This document shows positions 16,709 through 26,148 of a stretch of DNA of 61,780 nt, piece by piece. The stretch is from contig CACEKW010000002.1 in assembly GCA_902560185.1 (NCBI GenBank), positions 1 to 61,780 on the forward strand. Reading direction: 5' to 3'. The position numbers were made by a program, and so were the translations under genes. The DNA is from an uncultured Pelagibacteraceae bacterium. Its GTDB lineage: Bacteria > Pseudomonadota > Alphaproteobacteria > Pelagibacterales > Pelagibacteraceae. Positions within the stretch are counted from its first letter, which is position 1. Each line of letters begins with the position of its first letter. The notes beneath the pieces were generated by a model, which worked only from the letters and a program-made list of their open reading frames with translations, ran no database searches and was not told the origin of the DNA.

Positions 16709-17050
16709 ATGAAAAGCAAAATTGTTGCTCTTTCAAAGAATGAAGACTTTAAAACTTTGCTCAAAAAGAAAAAAATATCAAACAAATATGTAACAATTTT
16801 TTTTGGTAATATAGATAAAAAAAATAATCAAAAACTTAATATTTCTTTTGTAACTAAGAAGAAGATAGGAAATGCTGTAAAGAGAAACAAAATAAAGAGG
16901 AGACTAAGGAATATTATGAATGATGCTGTTAAAGAAATATCTCTAAAATATCACTATTCATATCTTGTTATTGCTAAGTCAACTATGCTAAATAATGAAT
17001 TTAAAATTATAAAAGAAACCTTATTTCAGGATTTTAAAAAAATTAAATAA
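16709..17050 (+). CDS. rnpA: Ribonuclease P protein component
   Basis: A 113-residue basic protein that binds the RNase P RNA and assists 5' processing of tRNA. The diagnostic RNR motif is present as [16 protein letters not shown] (about residues 52-67). Its stop overlaps the yidD start by one base. Confidence 0.94.
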   Translation: MKSKIVALSKNEDFKTLLKKKKISNKYVTIFFGNIDKKNNQKLNISFVTKKKIGNAVKRNKIKRRLRNIMNDAVKEISLKYHYSYLVIAKSTMLNNEFKIIKETLFQDFKKIK

Positions 17051-17289
17051 TGAACATTTTTACAACTATATTTATAAAATTAATTCAGGGTTACAAATAC
17101 CTAATAAGTCCATTACTTGGTAACTCTTGTAGGTACTTTCCATCTTGTTCCGATTATAGCATTGAAGCATTAAAAACTTATGGTTTTTTTAAGGGTGGAT
17201 ATTTAAGTTTAAAAAGAATTCTTTCATGCCATCCTTTTAAAGAAGGTGGAATTGATCCCGTAAAAAAAGAAATAAAAGTTAAAAAATAA
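17050..17289 (+). CDS. yidD: Membrane protein insertion efficiency factor YidD
   Basis: A 79-residue protein with the YidD pattern [25 protein letters not shown] and a second part, [23 protein letters not shown]. It is thought to associate with the inner membrane through an amphipathic helix and assist YidC. It overlaps both neighbours by one base (TAATG junctions). Confidence 0.95.
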   Translation: MNIFTTIFIKLIQGYKYLISPLLGNSCRYFPSCSDYSIEALKTYGFFKGGYLSLKRILSCHPFKEGGIDPVKKEIKVKK

Positions 17290-18968
17290 TGGACTCTAAA
17301 AATACAATAGCGGCTATAGCTTTATCATCTGCTGTAATTGTTTTGTGGGCATTATTCTTTGTTCCAGAAAAATCAACATTGGATCAAAACATTGTTGAAA
17401 AAGAAAAAATTGAACAAAGTGGTGATGCACCAAGTTTAGAGCAAAAGGAAACACAAATTACAATTTCACGAGATGATGCATTAAAAGAAAGTGAAAGAAT
17501 TCAATTTGAAAATGATAATATTATAGGTTCAATATCATTAAAAGGTGCATCAATTGATGATTTAACTTTCAAAAATTATAAAGTAACCCTCGATAATGAA
17601 CAAAGAGTAACTTTATTAGGACCTCGAAATATTAAGGAGGGATATCTAATAGATAGTGGTTTTGTTACTTCTGATAAAAATATTGATGTTCCTAACTCAG
17701 ATACAATTTGGTCAATAGAAGGTAATAACAAACTCACAGACGGGTCTCCAATAAAACTATCATGGTCCAACGAACAGGGTCAAAAATTTGAAAAAATAAT
17801 CTCGTTAGATGATAAATATCTTTTTACTGTTAAACAAAAGATAATTAATGAGAGTAATAATAAATATGATTTTTACTCATATGGACAAATAATAAGAAAT
17901 GAAATTCCGGAAATAATTGATTTTTTAATTCTTCATGAAGGACTCATTGCAACTTTGGATGATGAATTAATAGAGGAGGATTATGATGATATTCAGGAAA
18001 AAAAGTTTACTAAAATAGCTAATAAAGGGTGGTTAGGGATAAGTGATAAATATTGGATTACTTCCTTAATACCACCAAAAGATAAAGAGTTTAAAACAAC
18101 ATTCGACTATAAAAATAAATTTAGAGCAAATTTTATTTCTACAGATCCTTTGGCATTAAATGAAAAAAGTTCAATTGAAGAAGAATTACAAATTATCGTT
18201 GCGGCAAAAAGAGTGGATGTGATAGACGGATATGCTGAAAAACTCAACATAGATAAATTTGATTTAGTTATTGATTGGGGATTTTTATACTTCATAACCA
18301 AGCCTCTATTTTATGGAATTGATTATTTCTTTAAACTACTTGGAAACTATGGTTTGGCAATTATAGCTATCACTATTTGTATTCGTTTAGTTTTTTTCCC
18401 ATTAGCTAACTTTTCATTTAAAAGCATGGCAAAAATGAAAGTTCTTCAACCAGAAATGGTTCGCCTAAAAGAGTTGCATAAAAATGATAAAATGAAACTT
18501 CAACAAGAAATGATGGCTCTTTACAAAAAAGAAAAAGTAAACCCAATGTCAGGTTGTTTGCCAATTCTTGTTCAAATACCTGTATTTTTTGCATTATATA
18601 AAGTTTTGTTTGTCACTATTGAAATGAGACAAATGCCATTCTATGGATGGATTCATGATTTAAGTGAGAGAGATCCTACAAGTATATTTAATATTTTTGG
18701 TTTGTTGCCTTACGACGTTCCAAGTTTCTTGGTTATTGGGGCTTGGCCAGTAGCAATGGGAGTTTCAATGTGGGTGCAACAAAAATTAAATCCCGCACCT
18801 ACTGATCCAATGCAGGCTAAAATTTTTGCTTTCTTCCCGCTTTTCTTAACTGTAATACTCGCACCATTCCCAAGTGGGTTAGTTATTTACTGGACTGTTA
18901 ATAATATTTTAACAATGGCTCAGCAAGTATTTATTATGAGAAGAACAACAGTCAAAACGACAACCTAA
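17289..18968 (+). CDS. yidC: Membrane protein insertase YidC
   Basis: The 559-residue protein has an N-terminal anchor (about residues 8-26), a large periplasmic beta domain (about 60-320) and the C-terminal Oxa1-type hydrophobic domain with LAIIAITICIRLVFFP, the LQPEMVRLKELHKND helix, and NPMSGCLPILVQIPVFFALYKVL. YidC inserts inner-membrane proteins with or without SecYEG. The periplasmic domain marks the Gram-negative form. It ends the rpmH operon, 20 bases before argB. Confidence 0.97.
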   Translation: MDSKNTIAAIALSSAVIVLWALFFVPEKSTLDQNIVEKEKIEQSGDAPSLEQKETQITISRDDALKESERIQFENDNIIGSISLKGASIDDLTFKNYKVTLDNEQRVTLLGPRNIKEGYLIDSGFVTSDKNIDVPNSDTIWSIEGNNKLTDGSPIKLSWSNEQGQKFEKIISLDDKYLFTVKQKIINESNNKYDFYSYGQIIRNEIPEIIDFLILHEGLIATLDDELIEEDYDDIQEKKFTKIANKGWLGISDKYWITSLIPPKDKEFKTTFDYKNKFRANFISTDPLALNEKSSIEEELQIIVAAKRVDVIDGYAEKLNIDKFDLVIDWGFLYFITKPLFYGIDYFFKLLGNYGLAIIAITICIRLVFFPLANFSFKSMAKMKVLQPEMVRLKELHKNDKMKLQQEMMALYKKEKVNPMSGCLPILVQIPVFFALYKVLFVTIEMRQMPFYGWIHDLSERDPTSIFNIFGLLPYDVPSFLVIGAWPVAMGVSMWVQQKLNPAPTDPMQAKIFAFFPLFLTVILAPFPSGLVIYWTVNNILTMAQQVFIMRRTTVKTTT

Positions 18969-18988
18969 ATTTTAATTTAAATAAATTA

Positions 18989-19837
18989 ATGGACTTAAAA
19001 AAAATTCTTCCTGAAAACGGACCTCCAATAAACGAGGTTAATAAATATATAGAAAAATATAAAAATGACTTGATAGTCATTAAATATGGAGGAAATGTTT
19101 TAATTGATAGAAATATCTTTGATAATTTTATTACTGATTTAAGTATTTTAAATAAATTAGGTCTTTCAGTTATTGTAGTTCATGGTGGAGGTCCAAGAAT
19201 CAAGAGGGAGTTAGATAAATCTAATATCCAATCAAAATTTATAAGAGGGCTAAGAGTCACTGATGAAAAAATTATAAACATTGTTGAGTCAGTCTTAATA
19301 GATTTTAACAATGATATTGTAAGCTCTTTGGACAAAAAAAATACAGAAGCAGTTTCCATTCACACAAAAAAAGATAATATTATTGAAGTCGTACCAGAAG
19401 CAAAAGAACTGGGTTTTGTTGGCCTCCCAAATAAGATCAATAACGATATTTTATTGAATATAATTCAACAAAATAAAATACCGATTATTTCACCATTAGG
19501 CTTAGATAAAAATAATCAAACACATAATATTAATGGTGATACTGCGGCAATGGCTGTAGCAAAATCTGTCAAATCAAGGAGATTACTATTGATGACAAAT
19601 GTTGATGGTGTTTTAAATAAAGAAAAAAAACTTATAGATGAAATATCCTCATCAGAAATATTAGAGATGGTAAAAGACGAGACAATTACTGAAGGAATGA
19701 TACCTAAAATAAGTGCTTGTCTAAATGCTGTTAATAATGGAGTTACAGCAGCAGGTATAATTAATGGTACAAAACAGCATTCTTGTTTATGGGAAATTTT
19801 CTCAGACAAGGGATCAGGTACATTAATAAGAAAATGA
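18989..19837 (+). CDS. argB: Acetylglutamate kinase
   Basis: ArgB phosphorylates N-acetylglutamate in arginine synthesis. The 282-residue amino-acid-kinase fold has IKYGGN, VVHGGGPRI, NINGDTAAMAVA, LLMTNVDGVL and EGMIPKISACLNAV. Its TGA overlaps the ATG of the next gene (ATGA). Confidence 0.96.
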   Translation: MDLKKILPENGPPINEVNKYIEKYKNDLIVIKYGGNVLIDRNIFDNFITDLSILNKLGLSVIVVHGGGPRIKRELDKSNIQSKFIRGLRVTDEKIINIVESVLIDFNNDIVSSLDKKNTEAVSIHTKKDNIIEVVPEAKELGFVGLPNKINNDILLNIIQQNKIPIISPLGLDKNNQTHNINGDTAAMAVAKSVKSRRLLLMTNVDGVLNKEKKLIDEISSSEILEMVKDETITEGMIPKISACLNAVNNGVTAAGIINGTKQHSCLWEIFSDKGSGTLIRK

Positions 19838-20523
19838 ACTTAAAAGAAAAAAAATATCTGCTACTTGATCTTGATGGTGTTTGTTATGGAAAGCACAATA
19901 ACTATTCTTTAGAGCGTGTATTTGGTCAAGTTTCAAAGAGGATGACTCAATTTATATCTGAAAAACTTAAAATTGATAAAGATAAAGCTAAAGAATTACA
20001 AACAAATTATTTCTATAAATATAATACATCATTAAGAGGATTAATGGTCCATAATGGAATATCACCAGATGAATTTTTATCTTACGTCCATGAAATTGAT
20101 TTATCATTTATGAAAGAAGATAAAATTATGAGAAATGAGCTTAAACAATTAGATATGGAAAAATTTATCTTCACCAATGGTAGTGCTGAACATGCTGCTA
20201 ATATTTTAACTCACTTGGGTTTGTATGATTTGTTTGGAAGAGATAAGGTTTTTGATATTAAAGACGCTGGTTATGTACCTAAACCAGAAGCGGAAACCTT
20301 CGACTTAATGGTAAAAAAATTTGGTATAAATCCAAAAGAGACTATTTACATTGAAGATATTGCTAAAAATTTAAGTATAGGTCACGAACGAGGTTGTACA
20401 ACCGTTTGGTTAATTAATGATGAGCATTTTGGAAAAATGGATGCAGACAAAGATTTTATTTCACACAAAATTGAAAATCTGTCTTTATTTCTAAAAGAAA
20501 TAAGGCTATTAAAAAGTAATTAA
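19834..20523 (+). CDS. HAD-superfamily pyrimidine 5'-nucleotidase-like phosphatase
   Basis: A 229-residue HAD hydrolase with motif [11 protein letters not shown] (D12, D14), motif [11 protein letters not shown], the motif III lysine in [10 protein letters not shown] and motif [11 protein letters not shown]. The all-helical cap between motifs I and II and the FTNG pattern fit the pyrimidine 5'-nucleotidase/SDT1-like group. I chose the ATG at 19834 that overlaps the argB stop; a further upstream ATG would lie inside argB. The substrate cannot be fixed from sequence. Confidence 0.85.
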   Translation: MNLKEKKYLLLDLDGVCYGKHNNYSLERVFGQVSKRMTQFISEKLKIDKDKAKELQTNYFYKYNTSLRGLMVHNGISPDEFLSYVHEIDLSFMKEDKIMRNELKQLDMEKFIFTNGSAEHAANILTHLGLYDLFGRDKVFDIKDAGYVPKPEAETFDLMVKKFGINPKETIYIEDIAKNLSIGHERGCTTVWLINDEHFGKMDADKDFISHKIENLSLFLKEIRLLKSN

Positions 20524-20525
20524 TT

Positions 20526-21353
20526 ATGTCTTTAGAAAAAATAATCAATGATGCTTGGGAAAATAAAGATCAGGTAAACCAAAATTCTGATCAAAATTTA
20601 AAAGATGCTATTAACCAAGTTATTGCTGATTTAGATAGTGGTAAATCAAGAGTTGCTGAGAAAATAAATGGAGAATGGGTAACTCATCAGCACCTTAAGA
20701 AAGCTATAATGTTAAGTTTTAGAATTTACCCAATGGAAAATTTAAATGGTCCTTATAGTAGTTGGTACGATAAATCACACTTATTGAAAGGTAAAACTGC
20801 AGGATGGACCAAAGCTGATCATGAAAAAGCAGGTTTTAGAATGGTTCCGAACTCACCAGTAAGAAAAGGTTCATTTGTCGGAAAAAATGCTGTTCTTATG
20901 CCATGTTATGTAAACATTGGAGCATATATTGACGAAGGAACGATGATAGATACTTTTGCAAGAGCTGGTAGTTGTTGTCAGATAGGTAAGAATTGCCATA
21001 TTTCTGCAGGTTCGGGTGTTGGTGGAGTTCTAGAGCCCGCGCAAGCTTTACCAACAATCATAGAGGATAATGTATTTCTTGGAGCGATGTCAGAGGTAGT
21101 TGAAGGCGTAATTGTTGGAGAAGGTTCAGTTTTAAGTATGGGTATGTATATCGGTCAATCAACAAAAATAGTTGAAAGGAAAACTGGGAAAATTACTTAT
21201 GGTAAAATACCACCTTATTCAGTTGTAGTTCCAGGCTCGTTGCCTGATAAAAATAATTCTTCTGCACCCTCCTTGTATTGTGCAGTAATAATTAAACAAG
21301 TTGATGAAAAAACAAGATCTAAAACTTCTATTAACGACCTCTTAAGAGACTAA
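20526..21353 (+). CDS. dapD: Tetrahydrodipicolinate N-succinyltransferase
   Basis: DapD succinylates tetrahydrodipicolinate in the succinylase branch of lysine and diaminopimelate synthesis. The 275-residue protein has the N-terminal helical part, [15 protein letters not shown]-like region and a left-handed beta-helix of hexapeptide repeats (about 115-220) with [11 protein letters not shown]. It is followed by dapE after two bases, so both succinylase steps are co-expressed. Confidence 0.96.
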   Translation: MSLEKIINDAWENKDQVNQNSDQNLKDAINQVIADLDSGKSRVAEKINGEWVTHQHLKKAIMLSFRIYPMENLNGPYSSWYDKSHLLKGKTAGWTKADHEKAGFRMVPNSPVRKGSFVGKNAVLMPCYVNIGAYIDEGTMIDTFARAGSCCQIGKNCHISAGSGVGGVLEPAQALPTIIEDNVFLGAMSEVVEGVIVGEGSVLSMGMYIGQSTKIVERKTGKITYGKIPPYSVVVPGSLPDKNNSSAPSLYCAVIIKQVDEKTRSKTSINDLLRD

Positions 21354-21355
21354 AA

Positions 21356-22513
21356 ATGAAAACTTTAAATGAGTTAAAATTAGCTAAAGAGCTAATCAGA
21401 TTTCCTTCCATCACCCCAGTTGATGCTGGAATAATGAAATTTTTAGAAAAAAAATTAAAAAAATTAGGTTTCAAAACAAAAATATTGGAATTTAAAGAAA
21501 GAGGATTTCAGCCTGTGAAAAACTTGTATGCAAGATTAGGATCTAAAAAACCGAATTTTATGTTTGCAGGACATGTTGATATTGTCCCTCCAGGAAACAT
21601 TGAGGATTGGACAGTAAATCCGTTTAAACCATCTATCAAAAAAGGCCATTTAATTGGGAGAGGTGCAAATGATATGAAAAGCTCTGTTGCGGCTTTTGTG
21701 TCTGCTGTAAGCACTTTTTTATCAAAAAATAGAAAATTCAACGGGTCAATAAGTTTACTTATTACAGGAGATGAAGAAGGTGATGCAGTAAATGGCACCA
21801 AAAAAGTTGTAGATTATTTAAAAAAAAGGAAGGAGAAAATTAACTTTTGTCTTGTTGGTGAACCAACAAATCCAAATAAATTAGGCGAAATGATAAAGAT
21901 TGGACGTAGGGGTAGTTTAACTGGTAAATTAAATGTTTTTGGTCAGCAAGGCCATGTCGCATATCCTCATAGAGCTAATAATCCCTCAACTATAATTGTA
22001 AAAATTTTAAAAGAATTAAAAGATATTAAATTTGATAGAGGATCAAAAAACTTCCAACCTACAAACTTAGAGGTTACAAAAATAAATATAAATAATAACG
22101 CTGATAATGTTATCCCGGCTATGGCTGAGGCAACGTTTAATATTAGGTTTAATAATAAGCATTCGTCAAATTCTATTAAAAATAGACTTAATAAAATTTT
22201 TAAAAAAATAACCAAGAAAAATAAATCAAAATTTAAAATTGATTATAGAGTTTCAGGCGAGGCATTTCTAACAAAGCCAAACGAAACAACGCACATGATA
22301 CAAAATATCATAAAAAAAGTGACCAAAATTAAACCAAAGCTATCTACTACAGGTGGAACCTCAGATTTAAGATTCATAAGAAAAATATCACCTGGATTAG
22401 AATTTGGGCTTGTTGGAAAAACAATGCATAAAGTTGATGAAGCCGTATCCTTAAAAGATTTGAAAAATCTTAAGAAAATTTATGAAAACATTTTAATAAA
22501 TTATTTTAAATGA
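21356..22513 (+). CDS. dapE: Succinyl-diaminopimelate desuccinylase
   Basis: A 385-residue M20 metallopeptidase-family enzyme that removes succinate to give LL-diaminopimelate. Zinc and catalytic motifs are FAGHVDIVPPG, GRGANDMKSS, TGDEEGDA and LVGEPT, with the C-terminal metal ligand region MHKVDEAV. The central lid domain is present. The TGA overlaps the ATG of the HDAC-family gene (ATGA). Confidence 0.95.
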   Translation: MKTLNELKLAKELIRFPSITPVDAGIMKFLEKKLKKLGFKTKILEFKERGFQPVKNLYARLGSKKPNFMFAGHVDIVPPGNIEDWTVNPFKPSIKKGHLIGRGANDMKSSVAAFVSAVSTFLSKNRKFNGSISLLITGDEEGDAVNGTKKVVDYLKKRKEKINFCLVGEPTNPNKLGEMIKIGRRGSLTGKLNVFGQQGHVAYPHRANNPSTIIVKILKELKDIKFDRGSKNFQPTNLEVTKININNNADNVIPAMAEATFNIRFNNKHSSNSIKNRLNKIFKKITKKNKSKFKIDYRVSGEAFLTKPNETTHMIQNIIKKVTKIKPKLSTTGGTSDLRFIRKISPGLEFGLVGKTMHKVDEAVSLKDLKNLKKIYENILINYFK

Positions 22514-23433
22514 AAACAGCGATCATAAATTCTGACTCCTATGAGAAACATAACACTGGCGATGGTCATCCTGAGCAGCCTAAAAGAGTAATTGCTATAA
22601 AAGAAAAATTAAAAAAAAGAAAAGACCTAATCTGGGATAAGCCAGATAATGTTCCGGATGATATATTGTCTATGACACATTCAAAAGACTACATAAATAA
22701 TTTAAAAGATTCTTTTCCTCAAAAAGGCCTTAAGTTTCTAGATGGCGATACTGTTGTATCACCGGAAAGTAAAAAAGCAGTTTTTGATGCTGCTGGTTCA
22801 ACAATTAGAGCAATAGATGGAATAGAGAGTAATCAATTTAAAAATGCATTCTGTTTGGCTAGACCACCTGGGCACCATGCTGAAAAAAATAAAGCTATGG
22901 GATTTTGTTGTATATCAAACGCGGGAGTAGCAACAAACTATTTAGTGTCAAAATATAAATACAAAAAAATTGCCTGTGTAGATTTTGACGTGCACTGGGG
23001 TAATGGAAATTATGATGTCATGCGTAATAATAAAAATTCATTATATATTTCTACGCACCAATATCCTTTTTATCCTGGGGGTGGAACAGATAAGGATAAA
23101 GGAGACTTTAACAATTCATTGAATATCCCTTTGCCCGCAGGCACAAACTCAGAAGAATACTTTAATGCATTTGATAGAGTGTTAGAGAGATTAGTACAAT
23201 ATAAACCAGATTTTCTTATATTTTCAGCAGGTTTTGATGCACATAAAGATGATCCATTAGCTCAATTTCAACTAAGTTCAAAAGATTTTTATGAAATTAC
23301 TAAAAGAACATTAGCAGCTACTAATAAGTTCACTGCAGGTAAAGTTGTTTCTATACTTGAGGGTGGATATGATTTAAATGCCTTAGCAGAAAGTGCTAAT
23401 GAACATGTAAATGCTTTGGTAGAATTCAATTGA
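22510..23433 (+). CDS. Histone-deacetylase-family hydrolase
   Basis: A 307-residue class II-type HDAC-fold protein. The catalytic pair H122-H123 is in RPPGHHAEKNKAMGFC, the zinc ligands are in VDFDVHWGNG (D160, H162) and FSAGFDAHKDDPLA, and the C-terminus has ILEGGYDLNALA. Bacterial members deacetylate small molecules such as polyamines or proteins. It is coupled to dapE by ATGA and followed by a SET-domain gene; substrate is unknown. Confidence 0.9.
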   Translation: MKTAIINSDSYEKHNTGDGHPEQPKRVIAIKEKLKKRKDLIWDKPDNVPDDILSMTHSKDYINNLKDSFPQKGLKFLDGDTVVSPESKKAVFDAAGSTIRAIDGIESNQFKNAFCLARPPGHHAEKNKAMGFCCISNAGVATNYLVSKYKYKKIACVDFDVHWGNGNYDVMRNNKNSLYISTHQYPFYPGGGTDKDKGDFNNSLNIPLPAGTNSEEYFNAFDRVLERLVQYKPDFLIFSAGFDAHKDDPLAQFQLSSKDFYEITKRTLAATNKFTAGKVVSILEGGYDLNALAESANEHVNALVEFN

Positions 23434-23463
23434 TAAATATCTAGCCCATCATAAATCAACTTC

Positions 23464-23958
23464 ATGAAACTATACAAAATAAGAAAATCAAAAATTGATA
23501 ATAAAGGTCGTGGACTTTATGCTACTAAAAATATCAAAGAAGGTACAAAAATTATTAATTACTTAGGAAAAATAATTACAAATAAAGAGGTTGAAGAGTC
23601 AGATAAATATGACAATAAAAAACCTATTTACTTATTTACTCTAAATAAAAAATATACCTTAGATGGTGATTTCTCATTTAATATTGCTGGATTAGTAAAT
23701 CATAGTTGTGATGCGAACGCACGTTATGATGGTAAGGGTTTAAAAATTTGGATAACAGCTGATAGAGATATTAAGAAAGGTGAAGAGATAACTTGCGATT
23801 ATGGATTTAGTTTTGATAAAGAAGATTACATGCAATTTCCCTGTAAATGTAGGTCAAAGAATTGTTGTGGTTTTATAATTCGTGAAGAAAGTCGTTGGAG
23901 AATTCATCGTAAATTTGCGATGAGTAATAAAAAAAAATTAATAAATAACTCTCATTAA
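23464..23958 (+). CDS. SET domain protein-lysine methyltransferase-like
   Basis: A 164-residue protein made almost entirely of a SET domain: GRGLYATKNIKEG near the N-terminus, the SAM-binding pseudoknot NHSCDANAR (N79-H80) and GEEITCDYGF (106-115), followed by a post-SET cysteine cluster (C127, C129, C134) in PCKCRSKNCCG. SET proteins methylate protein lysines. It lies 30 bases after the HDAC-family gene on the same strand and converges on truA with a 21-base overlap. The target in a bacterium is unknown. Confidence 0.88.
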   Translation: MKLYKIRKSKIDNKGRGLYATKNIKEGTKIINYLGKIITNKEVEESDKYDNKKPIYLFTLNKKYTLDGDFSFNIAGLVNHSCDANARYDGKGLKIWITADRDIKKGEEITCDYGFSFDKEDYMQFPCKCRSKNCCGFIIREESRWRIHRKFAMSNKKKLINNSH

Positions 23959-24678
23959 ATAGAGACCTTGTGATGGTGCAGGTGGTGCACATAATTCTCT
24001 TTTTTTAGACTCCATTACATTTACAAATTTTTTCAACGACCATTTTTTTTCCCCAACATATTTTAAACAACCAACCATGGACCGGACTTGCTGTTGTAAA
24101 AAGGATTGTGATCTAAATTCTATTTCTATCTTATCTTTTGTAGATTTGATTTTTACTAATTTCATAGTTTTTATTGGACTTTTAGCCCTGCAACTTGATT
24201 TTCTAAAAGTACTAAAATCTATAGTTCCTATTAATTTTTTTGCACTTTTCCTCATTAATTTTAAATCAAGATCTTTCATAATGTGCCAGCCTCTATTTTG
24301 ATCTAAAACTGGACCGCCGATCCGATTTATAATCACATAATTATAAACTCTCATTTTAGCTGAAAATCTGGCATGAAAATTTTTACTTCTTTTTTTTATC
24401 TTAAGTATTGCTATTCCATCTTTATTCAAAAAGTGATTGATTGATTTTAAAAACCTATCAATTTTGATAATCTTATTTTTACAATCAAAATGTGCTGACT
24501 GCTCTTTAGCATGAACACCCACGTCCAACCTTCCAGCTCCATATATTGTAATATTTTCTTTTAATAGTTTTGAAATTTTATTTTGTAATAATCCCTGAAC
24601 AGTTTTTCCCTTTTTCTGAATTTGCCATCCTCTAAAATTAGTGCCTACATATTCAATTAAGATCTGATATCTAAACAT
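23938..24678 (-). CDS. truA: tRNA pseudouridine(38-40) synthase
   Basis: A 246-residue TruA that isomerises U38-U40 in the tRNA anticodon stem-loop. The catalytic Asp52 is in GAGRLDVGVHA, where the family usually has RTDAGVHA. FRGWQIQ and FLQQQVRSMVG are also typical. Its start overlaps the end of fmt by eight bases, and it ends the def-fmt-truA run. Confidence 0.94.
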   Translation of the reverse strand: MFRYQILIEYVGTNFRGWQIQKKGKTVQGLLQNKISKLLKENITIYGAGRLDVGVHAKEQSAHFDCKNKIIKIDRFLKSINHFLNKDGIAILKIKKRSKNFHARFSAKMRVYNYVIINRIGGPVLDQNRGWHIMKDLDLKLMRKSAKKLIGTIDFSTFRKSSCRAKSPIKTMKLVKIKSTKDKIEIEFRSQSFLQQQVRSMVGCLKYVGEKKWSLKKFVNVMESKKRELCAPPAPSQGLYLMRVIY

Positions 24679-25603
24679 TTAATAACTTTGAACCCTTTTT
24701 AATTTGGGAGCCCAACATGAATTCACTAATTTTTTGTGCTCTTTTTCCTTGCCTTTGAATTTCAAGAATCTTGATTGATTGATTATTATTACATGCTACT
24801 TCCAGCTGATTTGAAATTATTTCTCCAGCTTGACCATTGCCATTACCGATTTCGGCTTTCAAAATTTTATATCTTTCGCCATTAAAACTAAAAGAAGCGC
24901 CTGGGGAGGGAAATAATCCATTTATTTTTCCAATTATTTTAGAGGCATCCTCGTCCCAATCAATCTGTGACTCCTCCTTATCAATTTTTTTTGCATAAGT
25001 AGCTTTTGAATGATCCTGATCAATAAACTTCGCCCTATCTTCAAGTATATCATCCACATTATCTAAAATTTTTTCAGCAGCTAAAGCGGATAGTTTTTCT
25101 GAAATTTCTTGAGCATTTTGGTTTTGATCTATTTTGATTTTATAAATATTACTAACTGGTCCGCTATCCAATTCTTTTTTAATCTTCATAATACTTATGC
25201 CAGTTTCAGGATCTAAATTCATAATTGATCTCTGAATTGGCGCTGCGCCCCGCCAGCTAGGAAGAATTGAGGCGTGAATATTTACAAAACCTTTTTTGGT
25301 TAAGTTTAAAAAATTTTCAGGAATTATTTGTCCATATGCACACACTATTGCAAGATCGGCATTTAACTTTTTTAAAAATTCATACTCCTCATTATTATCC
25401 TTAAGTGTCCTGGGTGTTCTATAATCAATATTTAAAGTTTCAGAGATACCCTGAATTGGACTTTTGTTAATTTTTTGTCCCCTATGAGATTTTTGTGGTG
25501 GTTGAGTAAATACCACAGAAATATTATAGCCATTTTGATATAGAGATTTTAAGATAGGGACACAAAATATTGGTGTACCCATAAAGATAATCTTATTTGC
25601 CAT
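24671..25603 (-). CDS. fmt: Methionyl-tRNA formyltransferase
   Basis: Fmt formylates initiator Met-tRNA using 10-formyl-THF. The 310-residue protein has the N-terminal MGTPIFCVPIL and catalytic HASILPSWRGAAPIQRSI with ETGISIMKI and LDSGPV. The C-terminal OB-like tRNA-binding domain begins near residue 205. It is two bases after def, the usual partner that later removes the formyl group. Confidence 0.95.
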   Translation of the reverse strand: MANKIIFMGTPIFCVPILKSLYQNGYNISVVFTQPPQKSHRGQKINKSPIQGISETLNIDYRTPRTLKDNNEEYEFLKKLNADLAIVCAYGQIIPENFLNLTKKGFVNIHASILPSWRGAAPIQRSIMNLDPETGISIMKIKKELDSGPVSNIYKIKIDQNQNAQEISEKLSALAAEKILDNVDDILEDRAKFIDQDHSKATYAKKIDKEESQIDWDEDASKIIGKINGLFPSPGASFSFNGERYKILKAEIGNGNGQAGEIISNQLEVACNNNQSIKILEIQRQGKRAQKISEFMLGSQIKKGSKLLNV

Positions 25604-25605
25604 CT

Positions 25606-26127
25606 TTAAACTACAATTCTGTCTGGATTTTTTTTAATTTTTGAAATTTTTTTTATAATAAAATCTTTCTTTAATCTTGATAAATGATCAATAATTAATT
25701 TTCCATCTAAATGATTTATTTCATGTTGAATACAAGTAGATAAAAGCCCATCACATTTAAGATTTTTCTTCTCTCCCTTTTCGTCAACATATTCTACCTC
25801 ACAAATTTTTGGTCTCTCAATTTCAATAAAAGTTTCAGGTATTGATAGACAACCCTCTTCGTACACAGATGTCTCTTCGCTTAAGTTTTTTATTAAAGGA
25901 TTGATTAATGCAATTGGTTGTTTTTCTTCATCCTTATTTGAAACGTCAACAACTAAAACTCTTTTTAGTATACCTACTTGAACTGCAGCAAGACCAATCC
26001 CCTTGGAGTGGTACATTGTTTCAAATAAGTCTTCAATTAATTTTTTTTCATTAATTCCAACTTTTTCAATTGGATCGGAAATTTTTTTTAATATTTCATC
26101 TGGAACAGTAACAATTTCTTTAAGCAT
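25606..26127 (-). CDS. def: Peptide deformylase
   Basis: A 173-residue metalloenzyme that removes N-terminal formyl groups. All three motifs are present: GIGLAAVQVG, EGCLSIP and QHEINHLDG (HExxH). The order def-fmt-truA gives a protein N-terminus and tRNA maturation unit. Confidence 0.96.
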   Translation of the reverse strand: MLKEIVTVPDEILKKISDPIEKVGINEKKLIEDLFETMYHSKGIGLAAVQVGILKRVLVVDVSNKDEEKQPIALINPLIKNLSEETSVYEEGCLSIPETFIEIERPKICEVEYVDEKGEKKNLKCDGLLSTCIQHEINHLDGKLIIDHLSRLKKDFIIKKISKIKKNPDRIVV

Positions 26128-26148
26128 AATAAATAATTAAACTAATTT

